Below, piece by piece: positions 41,074 to 48,854 of a stretch of 64,000 nucleotides of DNA; the first letter of the stretch is position 1, and each line of letters begins with the position of its first letter. The DNA is taken from contig NZ_JAFNJS010000004.1 in the NCBI RefSeq assembly GCF_019024325.1, positions 496,001-560,000 on the forward strand. The letters run 5' to 3'. The stretch is from Falsiroseomonas tokyonensis (lineage in GTDB: Bacteria; Pseudomonadota; Alphaproteobacteria; Acetobacterales; Acetobacteraceae). Position numbers and translations under genes: made by a program. The notes under the pieces are model-generated. The model had not been told where the DNA came from, did no database searches, and saw nothing but the letters and a program-made list of their open reading frames with translations.

Positions 41074-42315
41074 ATGCGCATCGCGGTGATCGGCAATGGT
41101 ATCGTCGGCACCGCCACCGCCGCCTGGCTGCAGCGCGATGGCCACCAGGTCACCTTCGTCGATCCGCTGGGCCCGGCCGAGGCCACCTCCTTCGGCAATG
41201 CCGGCTCGCTCTCGCCCTCCGCCTGCCTGCCCGTTGGCATGCCGGGCATGTGGAAGAAGGTTCCCGGCTGGCTGCTCGATCCGCTCGGCCCGCTCGCCGT
41301 GCGCTGGTGGTACGCGCCCGTCGTCGCGCCCTGGCTCACGCGCTTCCTCAGGCATTCCTCGCGGGAGGAGGTGGTGCGCATCGCCACCGCCCTGCGCGGG
41401 CTGCTGGCGCCGATCTTTGATTGCTACGAGCCGCTGCTGCAGCGTGCCAATGGCAGCGGGCTGATGCGCCGCAGCGGCTGCCTCTATGTCTATTCGGGGC
41501 CGGAGGCCGCGCGGCAATGGGCCTGGGGCATGAACCTGCGCCGCTCGCTCGGCGTCGAGATGCGCGACGTGGCCGAGGATGAGCTGGTTGCGCTGGAGCC
41601 CGACCTGAAGGGCCGCTTCCGCTTCGGCATCCTGGCGCCGGAGAATGGCAGCACGCTCGACCCCGCTGCGATGACGCGCGCGCTCTTCGAGCAATGCGAA
41701 CGCGACGGCGCTCAGGTGCATCGCGCCCGCGTCACCGGCTTCCGCGTCAAGGGCGGCTCCGTCCATGCGCTGGAACTCGAAGGCGACGCGACGCTGGAGA
41801 CGGAGGGCGTGGTGCTTGCCGGCGGCGCCTGGTCCGCGCGCCTCGCCAACCAGCTCGGCCCGCGCATCCCGCTGGAGACGCAGCGCGGCTATCACGTGAC
41901 GGTCGGCAGCAACAACCTGGCGCTGCGCCACACGGTTATGGCGGTGGAACACAACCTCATGGTGAACCCCATGCGGATGGGCCTGCGCCTCGCCGGCTCC
42001 GTCGAATTCGCCGGCCTCAACGCCGCGCCGGACTTTCGGCGCGCCGCGATGCTGCTGGCACGTGGGAAGGAGATGTTCCCGCATCTCGATACCAGCGTCA
42101 CCAGCGAATGGATGGGCCACAGGCCCTGCCTGCCGGACAGCCTGCCCGTCATCGGCCGCGCGCCGCGCGTGGACAATGCCTGGTTCGCCTTCGGCCATGG
42201 CCATATCGGCATGTGCGGCGCCGCCAGCACGGGGCGGGAGATTGCGCATCTCGTCGCCGGCCGCGATCCGGAGATCGATCTTTCCGCTTTCGCCCCCACG
42301 CGCTGGGCGGCCTGA
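41074..42315 (+). CDS. FAD-dependent D-amino acid dehydrogenase-like oxidoreductase
   Basis: A 413-residue DAO-superfamily flavoprotein. The dinucleotide-binding motif is IAVIGNGIVGTATAAWLQ at the N-terminus; a second FAD contact is GVVLAGGAWSARLANQLG, and the C-terminal MGHRPCLPDSLPVIGRAP followed by GHGHIGMCGAASTGR is typical of DadA-type enzymes. It should oxidise the C-N bond of a D-amino acid or secondary amine, passing electrons to the respiratory chain. The ATG at 41074 is preferred over a GTG five codons earlier because AGGA lies at ribosome-site distance. It starts the operon with HyuA, HyuB and a receptor. Confidence 0.88.
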   Translation: MRIAVIGNGIVGTATAAWLQRDGHQVTFVDPLGPAEATSFGNAGSLSPSACLPVGMPGMWKKVPGWLLDPLGPLAVRWWYAPVVAPWLTRFLRHSSREEVVRIATALRGLLAPIFDCYEPLLQRANGSGLMRRSGCLYVYSGPEAARQWAWGMNLRRSLGVEMRDVAEDELVALEPDLKGRFRFGILAPENGSTLDPAAMTRALFEQCERDGAQVHRARVTGFRVKGGSVHALELEGDATLETEGVVLAGGAWSARLANQLGPRIPLETQRGYHVTVGSNNLALRHTVMAVEHNLMVNPMRMGLRLAGSVEFAGLNAAPDFRRAAMLLARGKEMFPHLDTSVTSEWMGHRPCLPDSLPVIGRAPRVDNAWFAFGHGHIGMCGAASTGREIAHLVAGRDPEIDLSAFAPTRWAA

Positions 42316-42317
42316 GC

Positions 42318-44156
42318 ATGCCGCGCCGCCTCGACGTCGCCATCGATGTCGGCGGCGATTTTGTCGACCTTGTCGCCCATGGCGCGGACCAGCCAACGAT
42401 CCTGCTGAAGCGGCCGCGCGATCCCGAAGCCGCGCTGGGCGCCACGGTGGCCGCGTTGCTGGCGCAGGCCGGCATCGCGCCGGCGGAGGTCGCGCGGCTG
42501 CGCCTGGCCACCACGCTGGCGACCAATGCGCTGGTGAATGGCACGGCCGGCCCGGTGGCGCTGGTCGCCACGCGCGGCTTTGCCGATGTGCCCGATCTCG
42601 GCCGCCAGTCGAAGCGCGACCCGATGGACGAGGCGCCGCCGCCGCCCACGCCGCACTGGCTCTCGCCGCCCGATCTGCGCTGCGAGATCGGCGGCCGCAT
42701 CGATGCGCGTGGCGAGGAGGTCGAGCCGCTGGAGGGGCTGGACGCCGTGCTGGCGCATCTGGCCAGGCTGCCGCCCGGCGCTTCCGCTGCCATCTGCCTG
42801 CTCTTCGCGCCGCTGAACCCGGCGCATGAGCTGGCCGTGGCGCAGGCCATCGCCGCGGCCCGCCCCGACCTGCGCCTGTCCCTCTCGCACCAGGTCGATC
42901 CCGGCCCGCGCGAATTCGAACGCACCCTCGCCACGCTGGCCGATGCGGCGCTGAAACCGCTTGCCGCCGCGCGCCTCTCCGGCCTCACCCCCGCGCCCTG
43001 GGTGCTGCGGGCGGAGGGCGGCCTGGCGCCGCTGGCGGAGGCGCTGGACCATCCGCTCGGCCTCGCCCTCTCCGGCCCCGCCGCCGGCGCCCGTGCGGTG
43101 GCCTTCTGGGCCCAGGGCGAGAACGCCATCGGCCTCGACATGGGCGGCACCACGACGGAGGTCAGCCTGGTGCGCGCCGGCCAGCCGCTGACGGCGCGGG
43201 AGATCGGCCTCGGCGCGCTGCGCCTGCGCTGCCCGGCGCTGGATGTGGAAAGCCTCGCCATGGGCGGCGGCACCACGCTGGCGCTGCAGGAGGGGCGCCT
43301 TCGCTTCGGTCCCGCGGCGCGCCCCGCCGGCCGCGGCGGCGCCCAGGCCACGCTGACCGATGCGGCGCTTTGCGCCGGCTGGCTGCCCGGTGCCGCGCCC
43401 GGCCTGGCGCTGGACCGCGCGGCGGCGGCCGCGGCGCTGGTCGCGGCGCTCGGCACCGCGGAGGCCGCGCCTGCACTGGAACTGGCGGAGGCCGTCATTG
43501 CGAACGCCCTGCGCCGCATCGCCTTGCGCCGCGGGCTGGACCCAACGCGCGCGCTGCTGGTGGCCGGCGGCGGCGCCGGGCCGCTGCATGCGGCGGCCAT
43601 CGCGCAGCGCATCGGCGCGCGGCGCGTGCTGTTGCCGCCCACGCCCGGCCTGCTCTCCGCCTTCGGCGTGGCGCTGGCCCCGGCCGCGGCGAGCCTGGAG
43701 GCGTCCTGCGACCTGGCGCTGGAGTATGTGGCGCAGCTCGCCCCGCAGGCTGCCGCCCAGGCCGCGGCGCTCACCGCGCGGCTGGCGGCCTGGGGCTGCA
43801 CCGCCCGGCCCGCCCATAGCCTCGCCATGGCCTATGGCGGCCAGGCGGAGACGCTCGCCGTGCCCTTCCAGCCCGGCGAGGCGCCGCAGGACCTCGCCAC
43901 CCGCTTCGATGCCCTGCACGCCGCCACGCGCGGCCATGACCCCGGCGGCGCGCGGCGCATGTTGGCGCTGCGCTGCGTCGCGGAGGCGCCGCTCGGCCCG
44001 CCGCCGCCCCCGCCCAGCCCCGGCACGCTGGCGCATCGCACGCTGCCCGATGGCACGCAGCTGCGCGACGGCGCCGATGCCACGCTGCGCATCCCCCCCG
44101 GCTGGCAGGCCATGCCCCGCGCCGATGGTGCCCTGCTGCTGGAGCGCGCGGCATGA
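42318..44156 (+). CDS. hyuA: Hydantoinase/oxoprolinase A subunit
   Basis: A 612-residue HyuA-family protein, slightly short for the family (about 650-700). The actin-like ATPase motifs are DVAIDVGGDFVDL at the N-terminus (the usual GGTFTD has Asp in place of the first Thr), LDMGGTTTEVSLV near 280 and VAGGGAGPLHA near 420. It follows the FAD oxidoreductase stop by 2 bases. With the HyuB encoded next it should open a cyclic amide using ATP; an oxidised cyclic amine from the FAD enzyme would fit. The altered phosphate-loop Thr could weaken ATP hydrolysis. Confidence 0.88.
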   Translation: MPRRLDVAIDVGGDFVDLVAHGADQPTILLKRPRDPEAALGATVAALLAQAGIAPAEVARLRLATTLATNALVNGTAGPVALVATRGFADVPDLGRQSKRDPMDEAPPPPTPHWLSPPDLRCEIGGRIDARGEEVEPLEGLDAVLAHLARLPPGASAAICLLFAPLNPAHELAVAQAIAAARPDLRLSLSHQVDPGPREFERTLATLADAALKPLAAARLSGLTPAPWVLRAEGGLAPLAEALDHPLGLALSGPAAGARAVAFWAQGENAIGLDMGGTTTEVSLVRAGQPLTAREIGLGALRLRCPALDVESLAMGGGTTLALQEGRLRFGPAARPAGRGGAQATLTDAALCAGWLPGAAPGLALDRAAAAAALVAALGTAEAAPALELAEAVIANALRRIALRRGLDPTRALLVAGGGAGPLHAAAIAQRIGARRVLLPPTPGLLSAFGVALAPAAASLEASCDLALEYVAQLAPQAAAQAAALTARLAAWGCTARPAHSLAMAYGGQAETLAVPFQPGEAPQDLATRFDALHAATRGHDPGGARRMLALRCVAEAPLGPPPPPPSPGTLAHRTLPDGTQLRDGADATLRIPPGWQAMPRADGALLLERAA

Positions 44157-44193
44157 GCCTCGCCGGGGCCCCGGCATGAGCCTCGCCGAGGCC
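44151..44193 (+). repeat. 23-base tandem duplication spanning the hyuB start
   Basis: GCATGAGCCTCGCCG occurs at 44151 and again at 44174; the 20-base units match at 19 positions with a 23-base period. The first ATG overlaps the hyuA stop (ATGA) but runs into TGA after eight codons, exactly overlapping the second ATG, which is the real hyuB start. The ancestral overlap appears to have been copied, creating a mini reading frame that restarts into hyuB. Confidence 0.75.
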
Positions 44194-45771
44194 GCGGCCC
44201 GGGACATCCTGCGCCTGGCGCTGGAGGGGCTGGCCGATCGCATGCAGGACAGCCTGCTCGCCACCGCGCTCTCCCCCGTGGCGCGGGAGGGGATGGATTG
44301 CGCCGCCGCGCTCTTCCTGCCGGATGGCCGTGTGCTGGCCCAGGCACGCTCGCTGCCGCTGCTGCTCGGCGGCATGATCCCGGCCATCGCCGGCCTGCTC
44401 CGCGCCTTCCCGGCGGCGAGCCTGGCGGAGGGCGACGGGCTGCTGATGAACGACCCCTGGACCGGCGGCACGCATCTGCCGGACCTGATCCTGGCGCGGC
44501 CGGTCTTCGCCGAGGGCGCGCTGGTGGCGATCGCCGCCACCATCCTGCACCACCAGGATGTCGGCGGCATCGCTCCCGGCTCCGTGCCGCCCGATGCCCA
44601 TAATATCTTCCAGGAGGGGCTGCGCCTGCCGCCCGTGAAATGGCGGCATGCGGGGGTCGAGGATGCCGGCATCGCCGCGATCCTGGCCGCCAATACGCGC
44701 ACGCCGGCCATGCTGGCGGGCGACCTCGCCGCGCAATGGGCGGCCGTGTCGCTGGCGGCGCGGGAGGTCGCGGCGCTCGCCACGAGCATGGGTGCCGCCG
44801 CCTTCGCCGCAGGCTGCGCCGGGCTGCTCGCCGAGGCGCGGGAGACGCTGGCGCAGGCGCTGGCGGCGCTGCCGGAAGGCGCGGCCGTGGCGGAGGATGC
44901 GCTGGAAGGCGATGGCCGCAGCCCGGCCGCCGTGCCCATCCGCGTCACGCTGCGCCGATTGCCGGGCCCGCGGCTGGCGGTGGATTTCACCGGCTCCGCG
45001 CCGCAGACCGAGGGGCCGGTGAATGCCGCGCCCTCCGGCCTGCTCGCCGCCTGCTTCTGCCTGCTGCAGCGCATCGCGCCGCAGGCGCCGGCCAATCACG
45101 GCTTGCTCGAATTGCTGGACCTGCATCTGCCGGAGGGCAGCGTGGTGAATCCGCGCTTTCCGGCCGCGGTGAATGCGCGCACGGCCACGGTGAAGCTGGC
45201 CTGCAATGCGCTGTTCGCGGCGCTGGCGCGGCTCTCGCCCAGGCCTGCGGCCGCGCCCAATGCCGGGGTCGCCGTGGTGCTCTCCATCGGCGGCACCGAT
45301 GGCGACGGCCGGCGCTGGATCTTTACGGAGATCGTGGCCGGCGGGTCCGGTGGGCGGCCGGATGGGCCGGGGCTGCCGGGGCTCTCCGCCGATGTCTCGA
45401 ATGCGCGCAACCTGCCGGCCGAGATGCTGGAAGGCCTGGCGCCGATCCGCGTCGAATCCATCGCGCGCCGCCGCAACTCCGGCGGCGCCGGCCAGCATCC
45501 CGGCGGCGATGGTGTCCGCCGAATCTATCGATTGCTGTCGGGCACAGCCGAGATCTCCTATCGCGGGGAGCGGCACCTGGCCGGCGCGCCGGGCGCGCAG
45601 GGCGGTGGCGCCGGCGCGCCTGCCACGGCCATCATCCTGCGCACTGATGGCACGGCGCAAACACTTCCCTCCAAGGCGCGCATCGCCTGGGCGGCAGGCG
45701 AGCGCTTCATCCTGGAGACCGCGGGCGGGGGCGGCTGGGGCCCCGCACAACAACAGGGAGATTCTGCGTGA
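44176..45771 (+). CDS. hyuB: Hydantoinase/oxoprolinase B subunit
   Basis: A 531-residue HyuB-family protein with LMNDPWTGGTHLPDL near residue 90, HHQDVGGIAPGSVPPDA, FQEGLRLPPVK and the glycine-rich C-terminal TAGGGGWG. It is the partner of the upstream HyuA. The start is fixed by the second of two duplicated ATG contexts; the first opens a frame of only eight codons. It is the second HyuA/HyuB pair in the window, unlike the first in not being linked to a molybdenum hydroxylase. The stop overlaps the receptor gene (GTGA). Confidence 0.9.
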   Translation: MSLAEAAARDILRLALEGLADRMQDSLLATALSPVAREGMDCAAALFLPDGRVLAQARSLPLLLGGMIPAIAGLLRAFPAASLAEGDGLLMNDPWTGGTHLPDLILARPVFAEGALVAIAATILHHQDVGGIAPGSVPPDAHNIFQEGLRLPPVKWRHAGVEDAGIAAILAANTRTPAMLAGDLAAQWAAVSLAAREVAALATSMGAAAFAAGCAGLLAEARETLAQALAALPEGAAVAEDALEGDGRSPAAVPIRVTLRRLPGPRLAVDFTGSAPQTEGPVNAAPSGLLAACFCLLQRIAPQAPANHGLLELLDLHLPEGSVVNPRFPAAVNARTATVKLACNALFAALARLSPRPAAAPNAGVAVVLSIGGTDGDGRRWIFTEIVAGGSGGRPDGPGLPGLSADVSNARNLPAEMLEGLAPIRVESIARRRNSGGAGQHPGGDGVRRIYRLLSGTAEISYRGERHLAGAPGAQGGGAGAPATAIILRTDGTAQTLPSKARIAWAAGERFILETAGGGGWGPAQQQGDSA

Positions 45772-46739
45772 CCCATCTCACCCGCCGCGGCCTCGGCGCC
45801 GCCCTCGCCATGGTCCTGGCCGCCCCCGCCTTCGCACAGACCTGGCCGACGCGGCCGATCCGCATCGTCGTCCCCTTCCCGCCCGGCGGCAGCACGGATG
45901 TGCTCGCGCGGCGCCTGGCGGAAAAGCTGACCGTGGCGCTGGGCCACACCGTGGTGGTGGAGAACCGGCCGGGCGCCGGCGGCACGGTGGGCGCGGATGC
46001 GGTGGCGAAGTCGCCGCCGGATGGCCACACCCTGCTGATGGGCGTCACCGGCAGCAATGCCATTGCCGGCAGCCTGTTCCGCAACCTGCCCTATGATCCC
46101 GCCACCGCCTTCGCGCCGGTCTCCCGCCTGGTTTCCGCGCCGCTGATCCTGGTGGTGAACAAGGACGTGCCGGCGACCGATGTGCAGGGCTACATCGCCG
46201 CGGCGCGCGCCGCGAATGGCGGCATGACCTATGCGACGCCGGGCAACGGCACCTCCATGCATCTCACCGGCGTGATGTTCGGCCAGGCCGCGCGCGTCGA
46301 CCTGACGCATGTGCCCTATCGCGGCTCCGCCCAGGCACTGACGGATCTCATCGCCGGCCAGGTGAAGTCGAGCTTCGCGGATTTCCTCGTGGTGCTGCCA
46401 CAGGTGCGCGCCGGCGCGATCCGCCCCATCGCCGTCACCTCGCTGGAACGCCACCCGCTGCTGCCGGAGGTGCCGACCATGGCGGAAGCCGGGCTGCGCG
46501 GCTTCAACGCGGCCTCCTGGCAGGGCCTCTTCGCGCCCGCCGGCACGCCGGCCGAGGTGCTGGGGAAGCTGCATGCGGAGGTGGCGCGCGCCATGCAGTC
46601 CCCCGAGATCAAGGACAGCTTTGCGAGCCAGGGCTTCCTGGTCGAAGCCACCACGCCGGCGGAGTTCGATGCCTTCGTGAAGGCGGAAGTCGCGAAATGG
46701 GCCGTGGTGGTGCGCGAGGGCCGCGTCAGCCTGGATTGA
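45768..46739 (+). CDS. Bug-family (tripartite tricarboxylate-type) receptor
   Basis: A 323-residue Bug receptor with a Tat-like signal (LTRRGLGAALAMVLAAPAFAQ) and the hallmark WPTRPIRIVVPFPPGGSTDVLAR. Later blocks, VENRPGAGGTVGAD and VPYRGSAQALTDLIAGQV, are the ligand-binding loops. Such proteins bind carboxylates or amides in the periplasm; the TctA/TctB membrane partners are not encoded nearby, as is common. It starts at GTG overlapping the hyuB stop and is the last gene of the IclR-linked operon, so its ligand is probably the substrate of that pathway. Confidence 0.92.
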   Translation: MTHLTRRGLGAALAMVLAAPAFAQTWPTRPIRIVVPFPPGGSTDVLARRLAEKLTVALGHTVVVENRPGAGGTVGADAVAKSPPDGHTLLMGVTGSNAIAGSLFRNLPYDPATAFAPVSRLVSAPLILVVNKDVPATDVQGYIAAARAANGGMTYATPGNGTSMHLTGVMFGQAARVDLTHVPYRGSAQALTDLIAGQVKSSFADFLVVLPQVRAGAIRPIAVTSLERHPLLPEVPTMAEAGLRGFNAASWQGLFAPAGTPAEVLGKLHAEVARAMQSPEIKDSFASQGFLVEATTPAEFDAFVKAEVAKWAVVVREGRVSLD

Positions 46740-46747
46740 CCGAATCC

Positions 46748-46764
46748 CTGGCACGGGAGTTGCC
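46748..46764 (+). promoter_or_regulatory. Sigma-54 (RpoN) promoter
   Basis: CTGGCACGGGAGTTGCC matches the -24/-12 consensus (YTGGCACG-N4-TTGCW) at every position except the final W. The GG and GC elements are exactly 10 bases apart. The start of transcription would fall near 46775, about 45 bases before the ATG of the 2-oxoglutarate oxygenase gene. Implies activation by an NtrC-type enhancer-binding protein, probably under nitrogen control. Confidence 0.75.
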
Positions 46765-46780
46765 TGGATCATCCCAACAG

Positions 46781-46805
46781 GTGCCGCGGCGCGCGACCGC
46801 GGCAC
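46781..46805 (+). promoter_or_regulatory. Leader hairpin next to the ribosome site
   Basis: GTGCCGCGG and CCGCGGCAC form a perfect 9-base stem with a 7-base loop. The stem ends directly before GGAGG (46806-46810), the ribosome site of the next gene. It could limit translation, protect the mRNA 5-prime end, or stop upstream transcripts. Confidence 0.5.
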
Positions 46806-46818
46806 GGAGGTTTGTACG

Positions 46819-47802
46819 ATGAGCGCCGCCGAATCCGCTTTGCTTCCCGAGACGCTGCCGATCATCGACCTCGGCGCCCTCGGCACCGAGGCCGGCGATG
46901 CCGCAATCGCCCGCCAGCTGGACGCCGCCTTCGGCGGCATCGGCTTCGCCTATTTCGCCAATACCCCCGTCACCGCAGCGCAGCAGGCCGCGATCTTCGC
47001 CGCCTCCCGCCGCTTCCACGCCCTGCCGGAGGCCGAGAAGCGCGCCATCGACATGAATGGCTTCCATCGCGGCTATATGGCGCCGAAGACTTCGGTGATC
47101 GCCACCTCCTCCGTCGCCCGCGTCACCAAGCCGAACTACTCCGAATCCTTCATGTTCATGCATGAGGTGCCGCCCGAGGATCCGCGCTTCGGCCTGCCGC
47201 TGCAGGGGCCGAACCAGTGGCCCGAGCCCCTGCCCGATTTCCGGGCGGAGGTGCTCGCCTACCAGGCGGCGATGGAAGACTTCTGCCGGCGGCTGCTGCG
47301 GCCCATCGCGCTCGCGCTGAACCTGCCGGGGGACTACCTGCTGCCCTGGTTCGAAAAACCCACCACCTTCCTGCGCCTGCTGCACTACCCGCCGCAGCCG
47401 CCGGATTCGGCGGATGATGAATTCGGCTCCGCCCCGCATACCGACTACGGCTTCATCACCGTGCTGGTGCAGGACATGTCCGGCGGGCTGGAGGTGCGGC
47501 GCGCCGATGGCGTCTGGCTGAAGGCGACGCCGATTCCCGGCAGCTTCGTGGTGAATGTCGGCGACATGCTGGCGCGCTGGACCAATGGCCGCTGGCAGTC
47601 CACGCCGCACCGCGTGAAGAACCTCTCGGGCGGGGACCGCTATTCCTGCCCCTATTTCTTCGACATGGACATGGGCAGCGAAGTGGCCTGCCTGCCGAGC
47701 TGCACCGACGCCGCCAATCCGCCGAGGCACCCGCCGGTGCTCTATGGCGACTACCTGCTGGAACGGCTGAACAAGAACTACGCGTACCGCCAAGAGGCCT
47801 GA
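46819..47802 (+). CDS. 2-oxoglutarate/Fe(II)-dependent oxygenase (isopenicillin N synthase-like)
   Basis: A 327-residue protein with the N-terminal DIOX_N pattern (LPIIDLGAL, ARQLDAAFGGIGFAYFANT) and the catalytic domain. Iron ligands are H207 and D209 (APHTDYGF) and H264 (STPHRVKN); the 2-oxoglutarate clamp is R274-x-S276. Enzymes of this type hydroxylate or oxidatively cleave small molecules, including amines and nucleobases. It leads the operon of a polyamine-type importer and is placed behind a sigma-54 promoter, so it probably attacks the imported nitrogen compound. A gap of only 17 bases precedes the receptor gene. Confidence 0.9.
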   Translation: MSAAESALLPETLPIIDLGALGTEAGDAAIARQLDAAFGGIGFAYFANTPVTAAQQAAIFAASRRFHALPEAEKRAIDMNGFHRGYMAPKTSVIATSSVARVTKPNYSESFMFMHEVPPEDPRFGLPLQGPNQWPEPLPDFRAEVLAYQAAMEDFCRRLLRPIALALNLPGDYLLPWFEKPTTFLRLLHYPPQPPDSADDEFGSAPHTDYGFITVLVQDMSGGLEVRRADGVWLKATPIPGSFVVNVGDMLARWTNGRWQSTPHRVKNLSGGDRYSCPYFFDMDMGSEVACLPSCTDAANPPRHPPVLYGDYLLERLNKNYAYRQEA

Positions 47803-47819
47803 CCGAAGGACCCCACGCC

Positions 47820-48854
47820 ATGCCCGCCACACGACGCGCCGCGCTCACCGGCCTCGCCACGCTGCTCGCCGCCCAGGGTGGCGCGCGGCCCGCGCAGGCG
47901 CAGAGCGGCCCTTTCATCGCCAATACCTATGGCGGGCGATGGGAGGCCTTCTGGCGCAACCAGCTTTCGCCGCGGCTGCAGACGCTGCTCGGCCGGCCGG
48001 TGCGGCTGGATATCGGCGTCGGCAATGGCTGGGTGACGAATTTCCGCGCCGCCGGCGCCGCCAACCCGCCCTTCACCAGCCTGATGACAAACGAACGCTT
48101 CGCCGTGCTGCTGCGCAACGAAGGCTTCTTCGAGAAGCTGCCGGTGGCCGGCATGCCGAACATGGCCAATGTCATCCCCACCGCGCGCACGGCCGGCGAC
48201 ATGGGCGTGATCGGCATGATCTCCCCCATCGGCATCGCCTATCGCACTGACATGGTCCGCGTGCCGCCGAAATCCTGGCGCGAACTGCTGAGCACGCGCT
48301 ACCGCGACCAGCTTGGCCTCTATGCCATCGGCAACTCCGCCTCGATCATGCTGCTGATGCATGCGGGGGCCATGTTCGGCCGCGGGCATGACGACCTGGA
48401 TGCCGCCATCGCCAAGTTCGTCGAGCTGAAGCCCTTCCCGCAGGTCGGCTTCAGCGGCCAGATGGTGCCGCTGCTGACCCAGGGCCAGGTCGCCATCGCG
48501 CCGCTCGACTATGGCGAGGTGATCCCGCTGAAGCGCCGCGGCGTGCCGATCGAGATCATCCAGCCGGAGGACGGGCTGATGATGTTCGACCAGACCTTCA
48601 GCATCGCCGCCAACGGCCCGGACAAGGCGGCGGCCGCGAAATACATCGACTTCATGCTGAGCCCCGAGGTGCAGCTGCTGCTGGCGCGGGAATTTTTCGT
48701 GGCCCCGGTGAACGGCACGGTGGCGATCCCGCCCGACCTGGCCGATGCCCTGCCGATCACGCAGGAGGCGCTGGCCCGCACGCTGCGCTTCGACTGGGCG
48801 CTGGCGGCGCGGCTGGCCAGCCAGATCAACGAACGCTGGACGCGCGCCATTTGA
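47820..48854 (+). CDS. Polyamine-type ABC transporter substrate-binding protein (PotD-like)
   Basis: A 344-residue periplasmic receptor with a signal peptide containing an RR pair (TRRAALTGLATLLAAQGG, cleavage near AQAQ). The mature start FIANTYGGRWEAFWRNQLSP and the hinge segment IGMISPIGIAYRTDMV fit the PotD/extracellular solute-binding group 1 fold. It likely captures a polyamine, betaine or iron chelate; the adjacent oxygenase suggests a nitrogenous ligand. The stop overlaps the TTG start of the ATPase. Confidence 0.85.
   Translation: MPATRRAALTGLATLLAAQGGARPAQAQSGPFIANTYGGRWEAFWRNQLSPRLQTLLGRPVRLDIGVGNGWVTNFRAAGAANPPFTSLMTNERFAVLLRNEGFFEKLPVAGMPNMANVIPTARTAGDMGVIGMISPIGIAYRTDMVRVPPKSWRELLSTRYRDQLGLYAIGNSASIMLLMHAGAMFGRGHDDLDAAIAKFVELKPFPQVGFSGQMVPLLTQGQVAIAPLDYGEVIPLKRRGVPIEIIQPEDGLMMFDQTFSIAANGPDKAAAAKYIDFMLSPEVQLLLAREFFVAPVNGTVAIPPDLADALPITQEALARTLRFDWALAARLASQINERWTRAI

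Noticed and set aside
39511-45095. Two long minus-strand open frames opposite the IclR, amine oxidase and HyuA/HyuB genes
   Set aside because: Composition is typical of antisense shadows in GC-rich DNA and the plus strand carries clear families with coupled starts.
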